64,000 nt of DNA from NCBI RefSeq assembly GCF_903642285.1, contig NZ_CAHJWJ010000003.1:62001-126000 (forward strand). Direction: 5' to 3'. Of this stretch, positions 19,315-28,312 are shown piece after piece; the first letter of the stretch is position 1, and each line of letters begins with the position of its first letter. Position numbers and translations under genes: made by a program. A model generated the notes under the pieces. It did no database searches. It saw only the letters and a list, made by a program, of their open reading frames with translations, and had not been told where the DNA came from. This stretch comes from Sphingomonas bacterium (lineage in GTDB: Bacteria; Pseudomonadota; Alphaproteobacteria; Sphingomonadales; Sphingomonadaceae).

Positions 19315-19965
19315 ATGGACCAGCCCCCGACCGACGACCCGCATGGCTTTCGCCGCCGAGGCGTATTGTTCGTGCTGTCGTCGCCCTCGGGCGCGGGCAA
19401 ATCCACGATCGCCCGCAAGCTGCTGGCGGACGAGCCGGAACTCGTGATGTCCGTCTCCGCGACGACGCGGCCGATCCGGCCCGGCGAAGTCGACGGGCGG
19501 GACTATCGCTTCGTCGATCTCGATCGGTTTCGCCAGATGGTGGCGGATCATGAATTCATCGAATGGGCGCATGTCTTCGGGCATCGCTACGGCACGCCGA
19601 AGGCACCGGTCGAGGCGGAACTGGCCGCCGGGCGCGACGTGCTGTTCGACATCGACTGGCAGGGCGCGCAGCAATTGTTCCAGATCGCGGGCGGCGATGT
19701 CGTTCGCGTGTTCGTGCTGCCCCCGTCGATGGAGGAACTCCACGACCGCCTGAGAAAGCGTGCGACCGATACCGATGCGGTCATAGACGCGCGGATGGCG
19801 CGTGCGGCGGCCGAGGTCAGCCACTGGGACGGGTACGACTATGTGCTGGTCAACGACGCGGTCGAGACCTGCTTTGCGGGCGTGAAGACGATCCTGGCCG
19901 CCGAACGGCTGAAACGGTCGCGCCAGACCGGCATCATCGGCTTCATCCGCAAACTGACGCGGTGA
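19315..19965 (+). CDS. gmk: guanylate kinase
   Basis: 216 residues. Phosphorylates GMP to GDP with ATP. P-loop SSPSGAGKSTIARKL, the GMP-binding segment SVSATTRPIRPGEVDGRDY, DHEFIEWAHVFGHRYGT and DIDWQGAQQL are all canonical. The N-terminus carries about 15 extra residues before the first strand (GVLFVLSSPSG). It ends 13 bases before the convergent MFS gene stop. Confidence 0.97.
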   Translation: MDQPPTDDPHGFRRRGVLFVLSSPSGAGKSTIARKLLADEPELVMSVSATTRPIRPGEVDGRDYRFVDLDRFRQMVADHEFIEWAHVFGHRYGTPKAPVEAELAAGRDVLFDIDWQGAQQLFQIAGGDVVRVFVLPPSMEELHDRLRKRATDTDAVIDARMARAAAEVSHWDGYDYVLVNDAVETCFAGVKTILAAERLKRSRQTGIIGFIRKLTR

Positions 19966-19978
19966 GCCGGGCGGCGGG

Positions 19979-21316
19979 TCAGGAGATGCGCCGCCCCAGT
20001 TCCTTGTTGATCCCGAGTGCGATCAGCGTGCCGAGCGCACCCGACAGCAGATACGCGCCCGCCGCCAACAACCCGAACCGGCTCGCCAGCCACAAGGCGA
20101 CGAGCGGCGCGAAGCCGGCCCCGACCAGCCATGCGATATCGGACGTCAGCGCGGACCCGGTATAGCGCCGCGCGGTCGCGAAATTGGCGGCGACCGCGCC
20201 CGAGGATTGCCCGAAGGCGAGCCCCATCAGCGCGAAGCCCACGACCATGAACACGATCTCGCCCGTGCCGCCGCCGTTCAGCAATTGCGGCGCGAACCCG
20301 CTGAAGACGGCGATCCCCAGCGCCGATGCGCCCAGCAGCGAGCGCCGCCCGAACCGGTCCGCAAGCAGCCCCGAGGCGGCGACGGACAATAGCCCGACGA
20401 ACCCGCCGATGATCTCGATCCCCAGGAACCACGCCGCATCCTCGTGCGCGAACAGCACGACCCAGGACAGCGGGAAGACCGTCACCATGTGGAACAAGGC
20501 GAAGCTGGCGAGCGGCGCGAAGGCACCGATCACGATGTTGCGCCAGTCGCTGCGAAGCGTGTCAACGACGCGCGAGGGCTCCAGATCGCGGCTTTCGAAC
20601 AACGCGGTGTAATCGGGCGTCGTCACCATGCGCAGCCGTGCGAAAAGCGCGACGACGTTGATCGCGAACGCGACGAAGAACGGGTAGCGCCAGCCCCATT
20701 CGATGAAATCCGGGGTCGACAGCGACAGCAGGAAGAACGCGAACAGCCCGCTCGCCACGATCAGCCCGAGCGGCGCGCCGAGCTGCGGGATCATCGCATA
20801 CCAGCCGCGCTTGTGCGCCGGTGCGTTGAGCGCGAGGAGCGAGGCGAGCCCGTCCCACGCGCCGCCGAGCGCGATCCCCTGGCCGATGCGGAACAGCGCG
20901 AGGAGGATCGCGGACCAATTGCCGATCGTCTCGTAGCCGGGCAGGAACGCGACCGACGCGGTCGACCCGCCGAGCAGGAACAGCGCGATCGTCAGCTTCG
21001 TGCCGCGCCCGAGCACCTCGTCGACGCGCAGGAATATGAGCGACCCGATCGGTCGCGCGATGAAGGCGAGCGCAAAGATCGCGAATGAATAGAAGGTGCC
21101 CGTCAGCCGGTCGACATAAGGGAAGACGAGCGCCGGGAAGACCAGCACCGATGCGATGGCGTAGACGAAGAAGTCGAAGAATTCCGATGTCCGCCCTATG
21201 ACGACGCCGATCGCGATCTCGCTCGGCCGGACATGGCCGTCACCCGCATTGATCGCGCGCGCGTCGCGCTCGGCGGTATGGGAGGCGGGGGCAAGCGTGC
21301 CGGGCTGGGCGATCAT
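19979..21316 (-). CDS. MFS transporter, metabolite:H+ symporter type
   Basis: 445 residues, about 12 predicted inner-membrane helices. The first helix (GRTSEFFDFFVYAIASVLVFPALVF) and the loop FIARPIGSLIFLRVDEVLGRGTKLTIALFL match the metabolite:H+ symporter branch (ProP, ShiA, KgtP relatives), which imports organic acids or zwitterions. The second half contains LADRFGRRSLLGAS, the repeated MFS loop motif. AGGAA lies 7 bases before the ATG. It diverges from cyoA across a region with a 17-bp dyad. Substrate unknown. Confidence 0.9.
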   Translation of the reverse strand: MIAQPGTLAPASHTAERDARAINAGDGHVRPSEIAIGVVIGRTSEFFDFFVYAIASVLVFPALVFPYVDRLTGTFYSFAIFALAFIARPIGSLIFLRVDEVLGRGTKLTIALFLLGGSTASVAFLPGYETIGNWSAILLALFRIGQGIALGGAWDGLASLLALNAPAHKRGWYAMIPQLGAPLGLIVASGLFAFFLLSLSTPDFIEWGWRYPFFVAFAINVVALFARLRMVTTPDYTALFESRDLEPSRVVDTLRSDWRNIVIGAFAPLASFALFHMVTVFPLSWVVLFAHEDAAWFLGIEIIGGFVGLLSVAASGLLADRFGRRSLLGASALGIAVFSGFAPQLLNGGGTGEIVFMVVGFALMGLAFGQSSGAVAANFATARRYTGSALTSDIAWLVGAGFAPLVALWLASRFGLLAAGAYLLSGALGTLIALGINKELGRRIS

Positions 21317-21385
21317 GGTATGTTCCTGCGGCTGGGAGTCGTGACAGCCATCGTGCTACATGCACCATTACGCATGTTCGCAGGA

Positions 21386-21402
21386 TTGGACAAAATGTCC
21401 AA
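21386..21402. promoter_or_regulatory. perfect 17-bp dyad between the MFS gene and cyoA
   Basis: TTGGACA-AAA-TGTCCAA is a perfect palindrome with 7-bp arms. It lies in the divergent region between the MFS gene (starting at 21316, minus) and cyoA (plus). On the minus strand a plausible -35 (TTGTCC) inside it is followed 17 bases later by TAATGG, so a protein bound here could block that promoter. It does not match the FNR consensus TTGAT-N4-ATCAA. Operator function is inferred from position and symmetry. Confidence 0.45.
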
Positions 21403-21481
21403 TGACGCATCGCAGCATATGGGCCTATATCGGCGTCATGCCTGGCTCGCCAACTCTCGATGACCATTCCCCTACGCCCCA

Positions 21482-21578
21482 CCCCGGCGAAGGCCGGGAC
21501 CCAGGTGCGCCGGTTAGCGTAAGTGAGGGAAGCGCGCGGCCGCGATCGTCCCGCAACTGGCCCCCGGCCTTTGCCGGG
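21482..21578. repeat. palindromic repeat pair abutting the cyoA start codon
   Basis: Left arm CCCCGGCGAAGGCCGGG (21482–21498, continuing ACCCAGGTGCG) and right arm CCCCCGGCCTTTGCCGGG (21561–21578, preceded by CGCAACTGG) are inverted copies of one sphingomonad-type repeat. Read in the cyoA frame the left arm encodes PGEGRDPG and the right arm PPAFAG, the same phase as the copy inside SURF1. The repeat ends at the base before the cyoA ATG. Confidence 0.8.
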
Positions 21579-22643
21579 ATGGGAAAAGGGTGGACGCTGT
21601 CGCCTTTGGTCCTGCTGGGCGGGTGCAGCGCTGTCGTCATGCATCCGATGGGCGACGTCGCGCTCCAGCAGCGCAATCTGGTGATATTCGCGACGTGTCT
21701 GATGCTGCTGATCGTCGTGCCCGTGATCGCGCTCGTCGGGCTGTTCGCATGGCGTTATCGCGCGACCAGCCAGACCGCGACCTATGCGCCGGACTGGGAT
21801 CATTCGACGCAGCTCGAACTCGTCATCTGGGCCGCGCCGTTGCTGATCGTCATCTGTCTCGGCGCGGTGACGTGGACAGGGACGCACCTGCTCGATCCCT
21901 ACCGCCCGATCGGACGGATCGCGAAGGACCGGCCGGTGGCGGCGGGGGTCGTGCCGCTGGAGGTGCAGGTCGTCGCGCTCGACTGGAAATGGCTCTTCAT
22001 CTACCCGCAATATGGCTTCGCGACGGTCAACGAACTGGCCGCGCCGGTCGATCGGCCGATCCGGTTCCGGATCACGTCGTCGTCGGTGATGAACGCGTTC
22101 TACGTGCCGACGCTGGCGGGCATGATCTATGCGATGCCGTCGATGGAGACGAAGCTGCATGCGGTCATCAACACGCCCGGCGATTATGCGGGCTTCTCGT
22201 CCAATTACAGCGGTGCTGGTTTTTCGGGGATGCGGTTCCGGTTTCACGGGCTGGACGATGCGGGTTTCGCGGCCTGGGTCGCGCGCAACCGCGCCGCCGC
22301 GCTGCCGCTGACGCGCGCCAATTATCTGACGCTGGAAAAACCGACCGAGACGGTGCCCGTGATCCGCTTCGGCCGGGTCGCGCCCGGCCTGTTCGACGCG
22401 GTCGTGAACCAGTGCGTCGTGCCCGGCACCACCTGCATGGCCGACATGATGCGTACCAACGGCGCGGATCCGTCGGCAATGGGCGGCAAGGCGAATAGCG
22501 GGACGCCGCGTGGCGACATCGCGCGGTCGCCGTTGACGACCACCAATGCCGGCGGCCCGCCGCCTGCCAGCCCCGTCGACGTCAAGCAACGCGGTCCTTC
22601 CTCCCCCGCGGAGTCGACCACGCCCAAGCAGAAGCCCCTCTAA
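21579..22643 (+). CDS. cyoA: cytochrome bo3 ubiquinol oxidase subunit II
   Basis: 354 residues from the ATG at 21579. Lipoprotein signal with lipobox (SPLVLLGGC, Cys at about 16), two membrane helices ([40 protein letters not shown]), then a periplasmic cupredoxin domain. CuA ligands are absent and [13 protein letters not shown] replaces the CuA loop, so this is a quinol oxidase (CyoA) and not a cytochrome c oxidase subunit. The Pro/Ser-rich C-terminal extension is long. In-frame sequence before 21579 is a repeat and was excluded. The ribosome binding site is weak. Confidence 0.92.
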   Translation: MGKGWTLSPLVLLGGCSAVVMHPMGDVALQQRNLVIFATCLMLLIVVPVIALVGLFAWRYRATSQTATYAPDWDHSTQLELVIWAAPLLIVICLGAVTWTGTHLLDPYRPIGRIAKDRPVAAGVVPLEVQVVALDWKWLFIYPQYGFATVNELAAPVDRPIRFRITSSSVMNAFYVPTLAGMIYAMPSMETKLHAVINTPGDYAGFSSNYSGAGFSGMRFRFHGLDDAGFAAWVARNRAAALPLTRANYLTLEKPTETVPVIRFGRVAPGLFDAVVNQCVVPGTTCMADMMRTNGADPSAMGGKANSGTPRGDIARSPLTTTNAGGPPPASPVDVKQRGPSSPAESTTPKQKPL

Positions 22644-22644
22644 G

Positions 22645-24663
22645 ATGGCCAATCCGATGCATTTATCGCCGCTCGCCGTCAGTCCGGTCCTCGGTCGCTT
22701 CACGGTCGAATCGCTGCCGCTCCACGAACCGATCGTCGTCGGGACCTTCGCGGTGGTGGCGATGGGCGGCGCGGCGCTGCTCGCCGCGCTGACGTATTTC
22801 CGGCTATGGGGCTATCTGTGGACGCAGTGGTTCACGACGGTCGATCACAAGAAGATCGGGATCATGTACATGATCCTCGGCATCGTCATGCTGCTGCGCG
22901 GCTTTTCCGACGCGATCATGATGCGGTTGCAGCAGGCGATGGCGTTCGACGGCTCAGAAGGATATCTCAACGCGCATCATTACGATCAGGTGTTCACCGC
23001 GCACGGCGTCATCATGATCTTCTTCGTCGCGATGCCCTTCGTCACCGGCCTGATGAACTATGTCGTCCCGCTGCAGATCGGCGCGCGCGACGTGTCGTTC
23101 CCGTTCCTCAACAATTTCAGCTTCTGGATGACCGCGGGCGGCGCGGTGATCGTGATGATGAGCCTGTTCGTCGGCGAATTCGCGCAGACCGGCTGGCTGG
23201 CGATGCCGCCGCTGTCGGGGATCGACTACAGCCCCGGCGTCGGCGTCGATTACTACATCTGGGCGCTTCAGGTGGCGGGTGTCGGCACGCTGCTGTCGGG
23301 CGTCAATCTTATCGCGACGATCGTGAAGATGCGCGCGCCGGGCATGACGATGATGAAGATGCCGATCTTCTGCTGGACCGCTTTGTGCACCAACATCCTG
23401 ATCGTCGCGGCCTTCCCCGTGCTGACCGCGGTGTTGGCGTTGCTCAGCCTCGATCGCTATGTCGGCACCGCGTTCTTCACGAACACGCTCGGCGGCAATC
23501 CGATGATGTACGTGAACCTCATCTGGATCTGGGGTCATCCGGAAGTGTATATCCTGATCCTGCCGATGTTCGGAGTATTCAGCGAAGTGACATCGACCTT
23601 TTCGGGTAAGAAACTGTTCGGCTATACGTCGATGGTCTACGCGACGATGGTCATCACGATCCTGGCGTATCTCGTCTGGTTGCACCATTTCTTCACGATG
23701 GGATCGGGCGCGAGCGTCAATTCCTTCTTCGGGATCACGACGATGATCATCTCGATCCCGACGGGCGCGAAGATCTTCAACTGGCTGTTCACGATGTACC
23801 GCGGCCGGGTGCGGTTCGAATTGCCGATGATGTGGACGATCGCGTTCATGGTGACGTTCACGCTGGGCGGGATGACGGGCGTGCTGCTCGCGGTGCCGCC
23901 GGCGGATTTCGTGCTGCACAATTCGCTGTTCCTCGTCGCGCATTTTCACAACGTCATCATCGGCGGCGTGGTGTTCGGCGCGTTCGCCGGGATCAATTAC
24001 TGGTTTCCCAAGGCCTTCGGCTTCAGGCTCGACGCATTCTGGGGCAAGGTCAGCTTCTGGTGCTGGGTCAGTGGCTTCTATTTCGCGTTCATGCCGCTCT
24101 ACGTCCTGGGGCTGATGGGCGTGACCCGGCGGCTGCGGACGTTCGACGATCCGTCGTTGCAGATATGGTTCATCATCGCCGGCTTCGGCGCATTCCTGGT
24201 CGCGCTCGGCATCGCGGCGATGCTGGTGCAATTCTATGTCAGCATCCGCGACCGCGAACGGCTGCGCGACCTGACCGGCGATCCGTGGAACGGTCGCACG
24301 CTGGAATGGGCGACCTCCTCGCCGCCGCCCGACTACAACTTCGCCTTCACGCCCGTCGTCCATGACGGCGACGCATGGTGGGACATGAAGGCGATGGGCT
24401 ACCGGCGTCCGGACGCGGGCCATGCAGACATCCATATGCCGAGCAACACCGGCACCGGCGTCATCATCGCCGGGTTCAGCGTGGCGTTCGGCGTCGGGAT
24501 GATCTGGTACGTCTGGTGGCTTGCCGCACTCAGCTTCGTCGGCATCCTGGCGAGCGCGATCGTCCACACCTTCAACTACAAGCGCGACCACCATATCGCG
24601 AAGGCCGATGTGATCGCGCAGGAGGCGGCACGCACGCGCCAGCTGGCACGGGCGGCGACATGA
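22645..24663 (+). CDS. cyoB: cytochrome bo3 ubiquinol oxidase subunit I
   Basis: 672 residues, heme–copper oxidase catalytic subunit, reducing O2 to water and pumping protons. Visible ligands: His of [11 protein letters not shown] (low-spin heme), [10 protein letters not shown] (CuB His cross-linked to Tyr), LHHFFTMG (two CuB His), and [11 protein letters not shown] (heme ligands). The quinol site block [15 protein letters not shown] is characteristic of CyoB. Long N- and C-terminal extensions beyond the 12-helix core fit CyoB. It starts one base after the cyoA stop and overlaps cyoC by 4 bases. Confidence 0.97.
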   Translation: MANPMHLSPLAVSPVLGRFTVESLPLHEPIVVGTFAVVAMGGAALLAALTYFRLWGYLWTQWFTTVDHKKIGIMYMILGIVMLLRGFSDAIMMRLQQAMAFDGSEGYLNAHHYDQVFTAHGVIMIFFVAMPFVTGLMNYVVPLQIGARDVSFPFLNNFSFWMTAGGAVIVMMSLFVGEFAQTGWLAMPPLSGIDYSPGVGVDYYIWALQVAGVGTLLSGVNLIATIVKMRAPGMTMMKMPIFCWTALCTNILIVAAFPVLTAVLALLSLDRYVGTAFFTNTLGGNPMMYVNLIWIWGHPEVYILILPMFGVFSEVTSTFSGKKLFGYTSMVYATMVITILAYLVWLHHFFTMGSGASVNSFFGITTMIISIPTGAKIFNWLFTMYRGRVRFELPMMWTIAFMVTFTLGGMTGVLLAVPPADFVLHNSLFLVAHFHNVIIGGVVFGAFAGINYWFPKAFGFRLDAFWGKVSFWCWVSGFYFAFMPLYVLGLMGVTRRLRTFDDPSLQIWFIIAGFGAFLVALGIAAMLVQFYVSIRDRERLRDLTGDPWNGRTLEWATSSPPPDYNFAFTPVVHDGDAWWDMKAMGYRRPDAGHADIHMPSNTGTGVIIAGFSVAFGVGMIWYVWWLAALSFVGILASAIVHTFNYKRDHHIAKADVIAQEAARTRQLARAAT

Positions 24664-25280
24664 GCGCAGTCACGCTACCAGGTCGCGATGTCTTCCACCT
24701 GACGGAGGAACCGCATCATGCCGAGGGGTCGAGCACGATGCTCGGCTTCTGGATCTACCTGATGAGCGATTGCCTCATCTTCGCGATGCTGTTTGCAACT
24801 TATGGCGTGCTCGGCACCAGCTATGCCGGCGGCCCGGGGCCGAAACAGCTGTTCGAGCTGCCTTTGGTCGCGGTCAACACGTCGATGCTGCTGTTCTCGT
24901 CGATCACCTACGGCTTCGCGATGCTGGCGATGACCGACGGCAAGAAGGGTGGGACGCTGGGATGGCTGGCGATCACCGGGCTGTTCGGCGCGGCGTTCAT
25001 CGGGATCGAGCTTTACGAATTCTCGCACCTGATCGCGGACGGGGCCGGGCCGGGGCGGAGCGCGTTCCTGTCGTCCTTCTTCACTTTGGTCGGGACGCAC
25101 GGGCTGCACGTCACCTGCGGGCTGCTCTGGCTCGTCGTGCTGATGGTGCAGGTCCAGCTGAAGGGGCTGATCCCCGCCAACCGGCGGCGGCTGATGTGCC
25201 TCAGCCTGTTCTGGCATTTCCTCGACGTGATCTGGATCGGCGTCTTCACCTTCGTCTACCTGATGGGAATGCTGCGATGA
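24660..25280 (+). CDS. cyoC: cytochrome bo3 ubiquinol oxidase subunit III
   Basis: 206 residues with five predicted helices, the CyoC pattern. Conserved blocks: [21 protein letters not shown], the Glu-containing [31 protein letters not shown] and [22 protein letters not shown]. The subunit has no cofactors and stabilises subunit I. ATG overlaps the cyoB stop (ATGA), and its own stop overlaps the cyoD start (ATGA). Confidence 0.96.
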   Translation: MSAVTLPGRDVFHLTEEPHHAEGSSTMLGFWIYLMSDCLIFAMLFATYGVLGTSYAGGPGPKQLFELPLVAVNTSMLLFSSITYGFAMLAMTDGKKGGTLGWLAITGLFGAAFIGIELYEFSHLIADGAGPGRSAFLSSFFTLVGTHGLHVTCGLLWLVVLMVQVQLKGLIPANRRRLMCLSLFWHFLDVIWIGVFTFVYLMGMLR

Positions 25281-25669
25281 GCGTGCATGGTCACGACACC
25301 GGTCATCACGATGCCGGTCTGCACGACACCGATCTTCACGACGAGGAATCGCACGGTTCGCGCAAGGGCTATTGGATCGGCTTCGGGCTGGCGGCGGTCC
25401 TGACCGCGATCCCGTTCTGGCTGGTGATGACGATGCCGCTCGCGAACCAGGCGACGGCGTTCGTCATCATGGCGTTCGCCGCGGTGCAGATCGTCGTCCA
25501 CATGATCTTCTTCCTCCACATGAACCGGCGGGCCGAGGGCGGCTGGTCGATCATGGCGCTGATGTTCACCGTCGTTATCGTCGCGATCGCGCTCAGCGGC
25601 TCGCTATGGGTGATGTACCATATGAACGCGAACATGATGCCGACCCAAGACATGCGACAAATGGGGTGA
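25277..25669 (+). CDS. cyoD: cytochrome bo3 ubiquinol oxidase subunit IV
   Basis: 130 residues, three predicted helices ([65 protein letters not shown]), a typical CyoD. The first 27 residues are unusual: His- and Asp-rich ([24 protein letters not shown], split here only for description: eight His in all), which may bind metal. No cyoE (heme O synthase) follows. The stop overlaps the SURF1 GTG start. Confidence 0.93.
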   Translation: MSVHGHDTGHHDAGLHDTDLHDEESHGSRKGYWIGFGLAAVLTAIPFWLVMTMPLANQATAFVIMAFAAVQIVVHMIFFLHMNRRAEGGWSIMALMFTVVIVAIALSGSLWVMYHMNANMMPTQDMRQMG

Positions 25670-26433
25670 CGCGCCGGGCGCTGGCGCGCGGGCTGGCCGC
25701 GCTGCTGTGGATCGGCGCGATCGTCGGATTACTGTGGCTCGGCACCTGGCAGGTGCATCGCCGCGTCTGGAAGCTGGATCTGATCGCGCGGGTCGATGCG
25801 CGAGTCCACGCCGCGCCCGTGCCCGCGCCGATACGCGCGACGAAGGACGACGAATATCGCCGGATCGTCGCGACCGGTAAGTTCGTCGCCGGGAAGGACA
25901 GCTTCGTCCAGGCGGTCACCGATCGCGGCGCGGGCTGGTGGGTGATGACGCCGCTGCGGACGGCGGGCGGCCGGACGGTTCTGGTCGATCGTGGATACGT
26001 CCCTCGCCGAGCCACGTACCCAGCCCCCTTGTGTCCCCGCGAGGGCGGGGACCCAGCCTTGGCTTCCGCCTTCGCGGGAGAACAGGGACGGCGTGGGATC
26101 ATGTGCCGAAACGGCCTGGTGATCGTCACCGGCCTCCTCCGCCTGACCGAGCCCGGCGGCGGATTCCTCCGGCGCAACGATCCCGCGACCGACCATTGGT
26201 ATTCGCGCGATGTGGCGGCGATCGCCGCACGCCGGGGGTTGGGTGACGTCGTCCCGTATTTCATCGACGCCGACGCCAACACGAGCGCGCCGAACCAGCC
26301 GGTCGGCGGGTTGACCGTCATCGATTTCCCGAACAATCACCTCGTCTATGCGATTACGTGGTATACGCTGGCGGTCATGGCCGCCGCGGGGTTCTGCTAT
26401 TGGATCGTCCTCGACCGCCGCGAACGCCCTTGA
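25666..26433 (+). CDS. SURF1-family oxidase assembly protein with an in-frame repeat insertion
   Basis: 255 residues, GTG start overlapping the cyoD stop (GTGA). SURF1 proteins help heme insertion into heme–copper oxidases. Two terminal helices (ALLWIGAIVGLLWLGTWQVHRR; LVYAITWYTLAVMAAAGFCYW) flank a periplasmic domain with ILVDRGYVP-like TVLVDRGYVP, VTGLLRLTEPGGGFLRRND, WYSRDVAAIAARRGL and PNNHLVYAITWYTLA. Residues about 123–141 (CPREGGDPALASAFAGEQG) are the translation of a palindromic intergenic-type repeat that has entered the gene in frame, in a loop between two conserved strands. Confidence 0.9.
   Translation: MTRRALARGLAALLWIGAIVGLLWLGTWQVHRRVWKLDLIARVDARVHAAPVPAPIRATKDDEYRRIVATGKFVAGKDSFVQAVTDRGAGWWVMTPLRTAGGRTVLVDRGYVPRRATYPAPLCPREGGDPALASAFAGEQGRRGIMCRNGLVIVTGLLRLTEPGGGFLRRNDPATDHWYSRDVAAIAARRGLGDVVPYFIDADANTSAPNQPVGGLTVIDFPNNHLVYAITWYTLAVMAAAGFCYWIVLDRRERP
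26035..26087. repeat. palindromic repeat inside the SURF1 coding sequence
   Basis: Left arm CCCCGCGAGGGCGGGGACCCA (26035 onward) and right arm TTCCGCCTTCGCGGGA (about 26064–26080) are inverted copies of the repeat family also present at 21482–21578 (shared core CCCxGCGAxGGCxGGxACCCA). Here it lies wholly within an open reading frame and is translated as PREGGDP…SAFAG. The flanking SURF1 motifs stay in frame on both sides. Confidence 0.8.
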
Positions 26434-27737
26434 CGCCCGGCCTGCCCCTCGGCGCGCGTCGTCCGCGGATCGATACGGCGGGGCACGACAATCTGCTCCA
26501 GCTGGTGCAGTTGCGCTGGCTCGCGGTGGCGGGGCAACTGGTCACGATCCTGCTCACCCGGTTCGCGTTCGGGATCACGCTGCCGCTGATCGCGATGCTT
26601 GGCGTGTTGACCGCATTGGTCGCGCTCAACGCGGTCAGTTTCGTGCTGCTGCGCCGCGACCGCGCGATCACCAATGCGGAACTGTTCGGTGCGCTGCTGC
26701 TCGATGTCGCCGCGCTGTCGGCACAATTATATCTGAGCGGCGGCGCGACCAACCCGTTCGTGTCGCTGTTCCTGCTCCAGGTCGTGCTGGGATCCGTCTT
26801 GCTCGATCGCTGGTCGAGCTGGGCGCTGGTCGCCGCGACCAGCGTGGCGTTCGCCGTCCTGACCGCCGTGTACCGGCCGATCACGCTGCCGCCGACGATC
26901 GATCGAAGCCTGTTCGCGCTGCACGTCCAGGGGATGTGGGTGTGCTTCGCGCTCGTCGCGGTGCTGCTCGTGATGTTCGTGACCCGCATCAACGGCAACC
27001 TGCGCGCGCAGGACGCGTATCTGGCCGATATCCGGCAACAGGCGTCGGAGGAGGACCATATCGTCCGGATCGGCATGCTCGCATCGGGCGCGGCGCACGA
27101 ACTGGGGACGCCCCTGTCGTCGCTGTCGGTGATCCTCGGCGACTGGCGACGCACCGCGGCGATCGCGCGCGATCCCGATCTGGTGCGCGATGTCGAGGAC
27201 ATGCAGGCGGAGGTGCAACGGTGCAAGGCGATCGTGACGGGGATATTGCTGTCGTCAGGCGACGCGCGCGGCGAGGAATCCTCCGCCACCAGCGTACGCG
27301 TGCTGATGGACAGGGTGGTCGGCGAATGGTCCGCGGCGCGTGGCTTCGCGAATGCGCGCTACGCCGACCGGTTCGGCGCGGACGTGCCGATCGCATCCGA
27401 CGTCGTGCTGCAACAGGCGGTGTTCAACCTGCTCGACAATGCCGCCGAGGTTTCGCCGGGGGCGATCGCCATCGATCTGTGGCGCATCGGCGACGCGCTT
27501 ACATTGACGGTGCGCGATGAAGGACCGGGCTTCCCCGCCGAACAGCTGGCCGGTCTGGGCAAGCCCTATAACAGCAGCAAGCCCGATCTCGGCCGCGGCC
27601 TCGGCCTGTTTCTCGTCGGCAATGTCGCGCGAAAGCTCGGCGGAACGCTCGCGGCGCACAACCGGCCCGAGGGGGGAGCGGAAGTGACGCTCAGCCTGCC
27701 GCTCGCCGCGATCAGCCTGGTCGGTACGGATGGGTAA
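26430..27737 (+). CDS. regB: redox-sensing histidine kinase, RegB/PrrB/ActS type
   Basis: 435 residues from a TTG at 26430 that overlaps the SURF1 stop (TTGA). Six predicted membrane helices, with the RegB quinone-site motif GGATNPF at 104–110 between helices 3 and 4, then the H-box AAHELGTPLSS (His 223) and an ATPase domain (LLDNAAEVS, DEGPGFP, GRGLGLFLV). A Cys at 265 in VQRCKAI falls at the position of the redox-active Cys of RegB. It senses ubiquinone redox state and phosphorylates RegA. Location in the bo3 oxidase operon fits control of respiration. Confidence 0.92.
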   Translation: MTPGLPLGARRPRIDTAGHDNLLQLVQLRWLAVAGQLVTILLTRFAFGITLPLIAMLGVLTALVALNAVSFVLLRRDRAITNAELFGALLLDVAALSAQLYLSGGATNPFVSLFLLQVVLGSVLLDRWSSWALVAATSVAFAVLTAVYRPITLPPTIDRSLFALHVQGMWVCFALVAVLLVMFVTRINGNLRAQDAYLADIRQQASEEDHIVRIGMLASGAAHELGTPLSSLSVILGDWRRTAAIARDPDLVRDVEDMQAEVQRCKAIVTGILLSSGDARGEESSATSVRVLMDRVVGEWSAARGFANARYADRFGADVPIASDVVLQQAVFNLLDNAAEVSPGAIAIDLWRIGDALTLTVRDEGPGFPAEQLAGLGKPYNSSKPDLGRGLGLFLVGNVARKLGGTLAAHNRPEGGAEVTLSLPLAAISLVGTDG

Positions 27738-28260
27738 GCCGCTGCTGCTGATCGTCGAGGACGACGCGACCTTCGCGCGGACGCTGCAACGATCGTTCGA
27801 GCGCCGCGATTACGAGGTCGTCGTGGCGGCTGGGCCGGTCGAACTCGACGCGTTCCTCCAATCGCGGACGCCCAATTATGCGGTGGTGGACCTGAAGCTG
27901 GCGCAGACATCGGGGCTGACCTGTGTCGAGGCACTGCATGCACACGACCCGGCGACGATCGTCATCGTTCTGACCGGCTATGCCAGCATCGCCACCGCGG
28001 TGCAGTCGATCAAGCTCGGCGCGACCTCGTATCTGGCCAAGCCGGCGAACACCGACGACATCGAACGCGCGTTCGGGATGACGATCGGCGACGCGGGGGT
28101 GCCGGTCGGCGACCGACAGTCGTCGATCAAGACCATCGAATGGGAACGGATCAACGAAGTGCTGGCGGAAACGGGCTTCAACGTGTCGGAGACCGCACGC
28201 CGGCTGGGGATGCACCGGCGGACGCTGGCGCGCAAGCTGGACAAGCGGCGGGTGACCTGA
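27730..28260 (+). CDS. regA: response regulator, RegA/PrrA/ActR type
   Basis: 176 residues. Receiver domain with acidic pair EDD (10–12), phosphoacceptor Asp 54 in YAVVDLKLA, LTGYASIATAV and the Lys in YLAKPAN; then a proline/glycine linker and a C-terminal Fis-type helix-turn-helix (NVSETARRLGMHRRTLARKLDKR), nearly invariant in RegA proteins. It overlaps regB by 8 bases. RegA globally controls oxidases, carbon and nitrogen fixation and similar energy genes in alphaproteobacteria. Confidence 0.95.
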   Translation: MGKPLLLIVEDDATFARTLQRSFERRDYEVVVAAGPVELDAFLQSRTPNYAVVDLKLAQTSGLTCVEALHAHDPATIVIVLTGYASIATAVQSIKLGATSYLAKPANTDDIERAFGMTIGDAGVPVGDRQSSIKTIEWERINEVLAETGFNVSETARRLGMHRRTLARKLDKRRVT

Positions 28261-28312
28261 CGGGCCGTCGCGCGATTGCGGCGCGCGGTACGATCCGTCT
28301 ACAGCGCGCGGG

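Noticed and set aside
21360..21578. Upstream extension of cyoA to the first in-frame ATG
   Set aside because: The 73 extra residues are translation of the palindromic repeat and promoter region, and would place the lipoprotein signal in the middle of the protein.
21579..22643. Call as cytochrome c oxidase subunit II (CtaC)
   Set aside because: No CuA Cys/His ligands; the GAGFSGM loop and neighbours cyoBCD identify a quinol oxidase.
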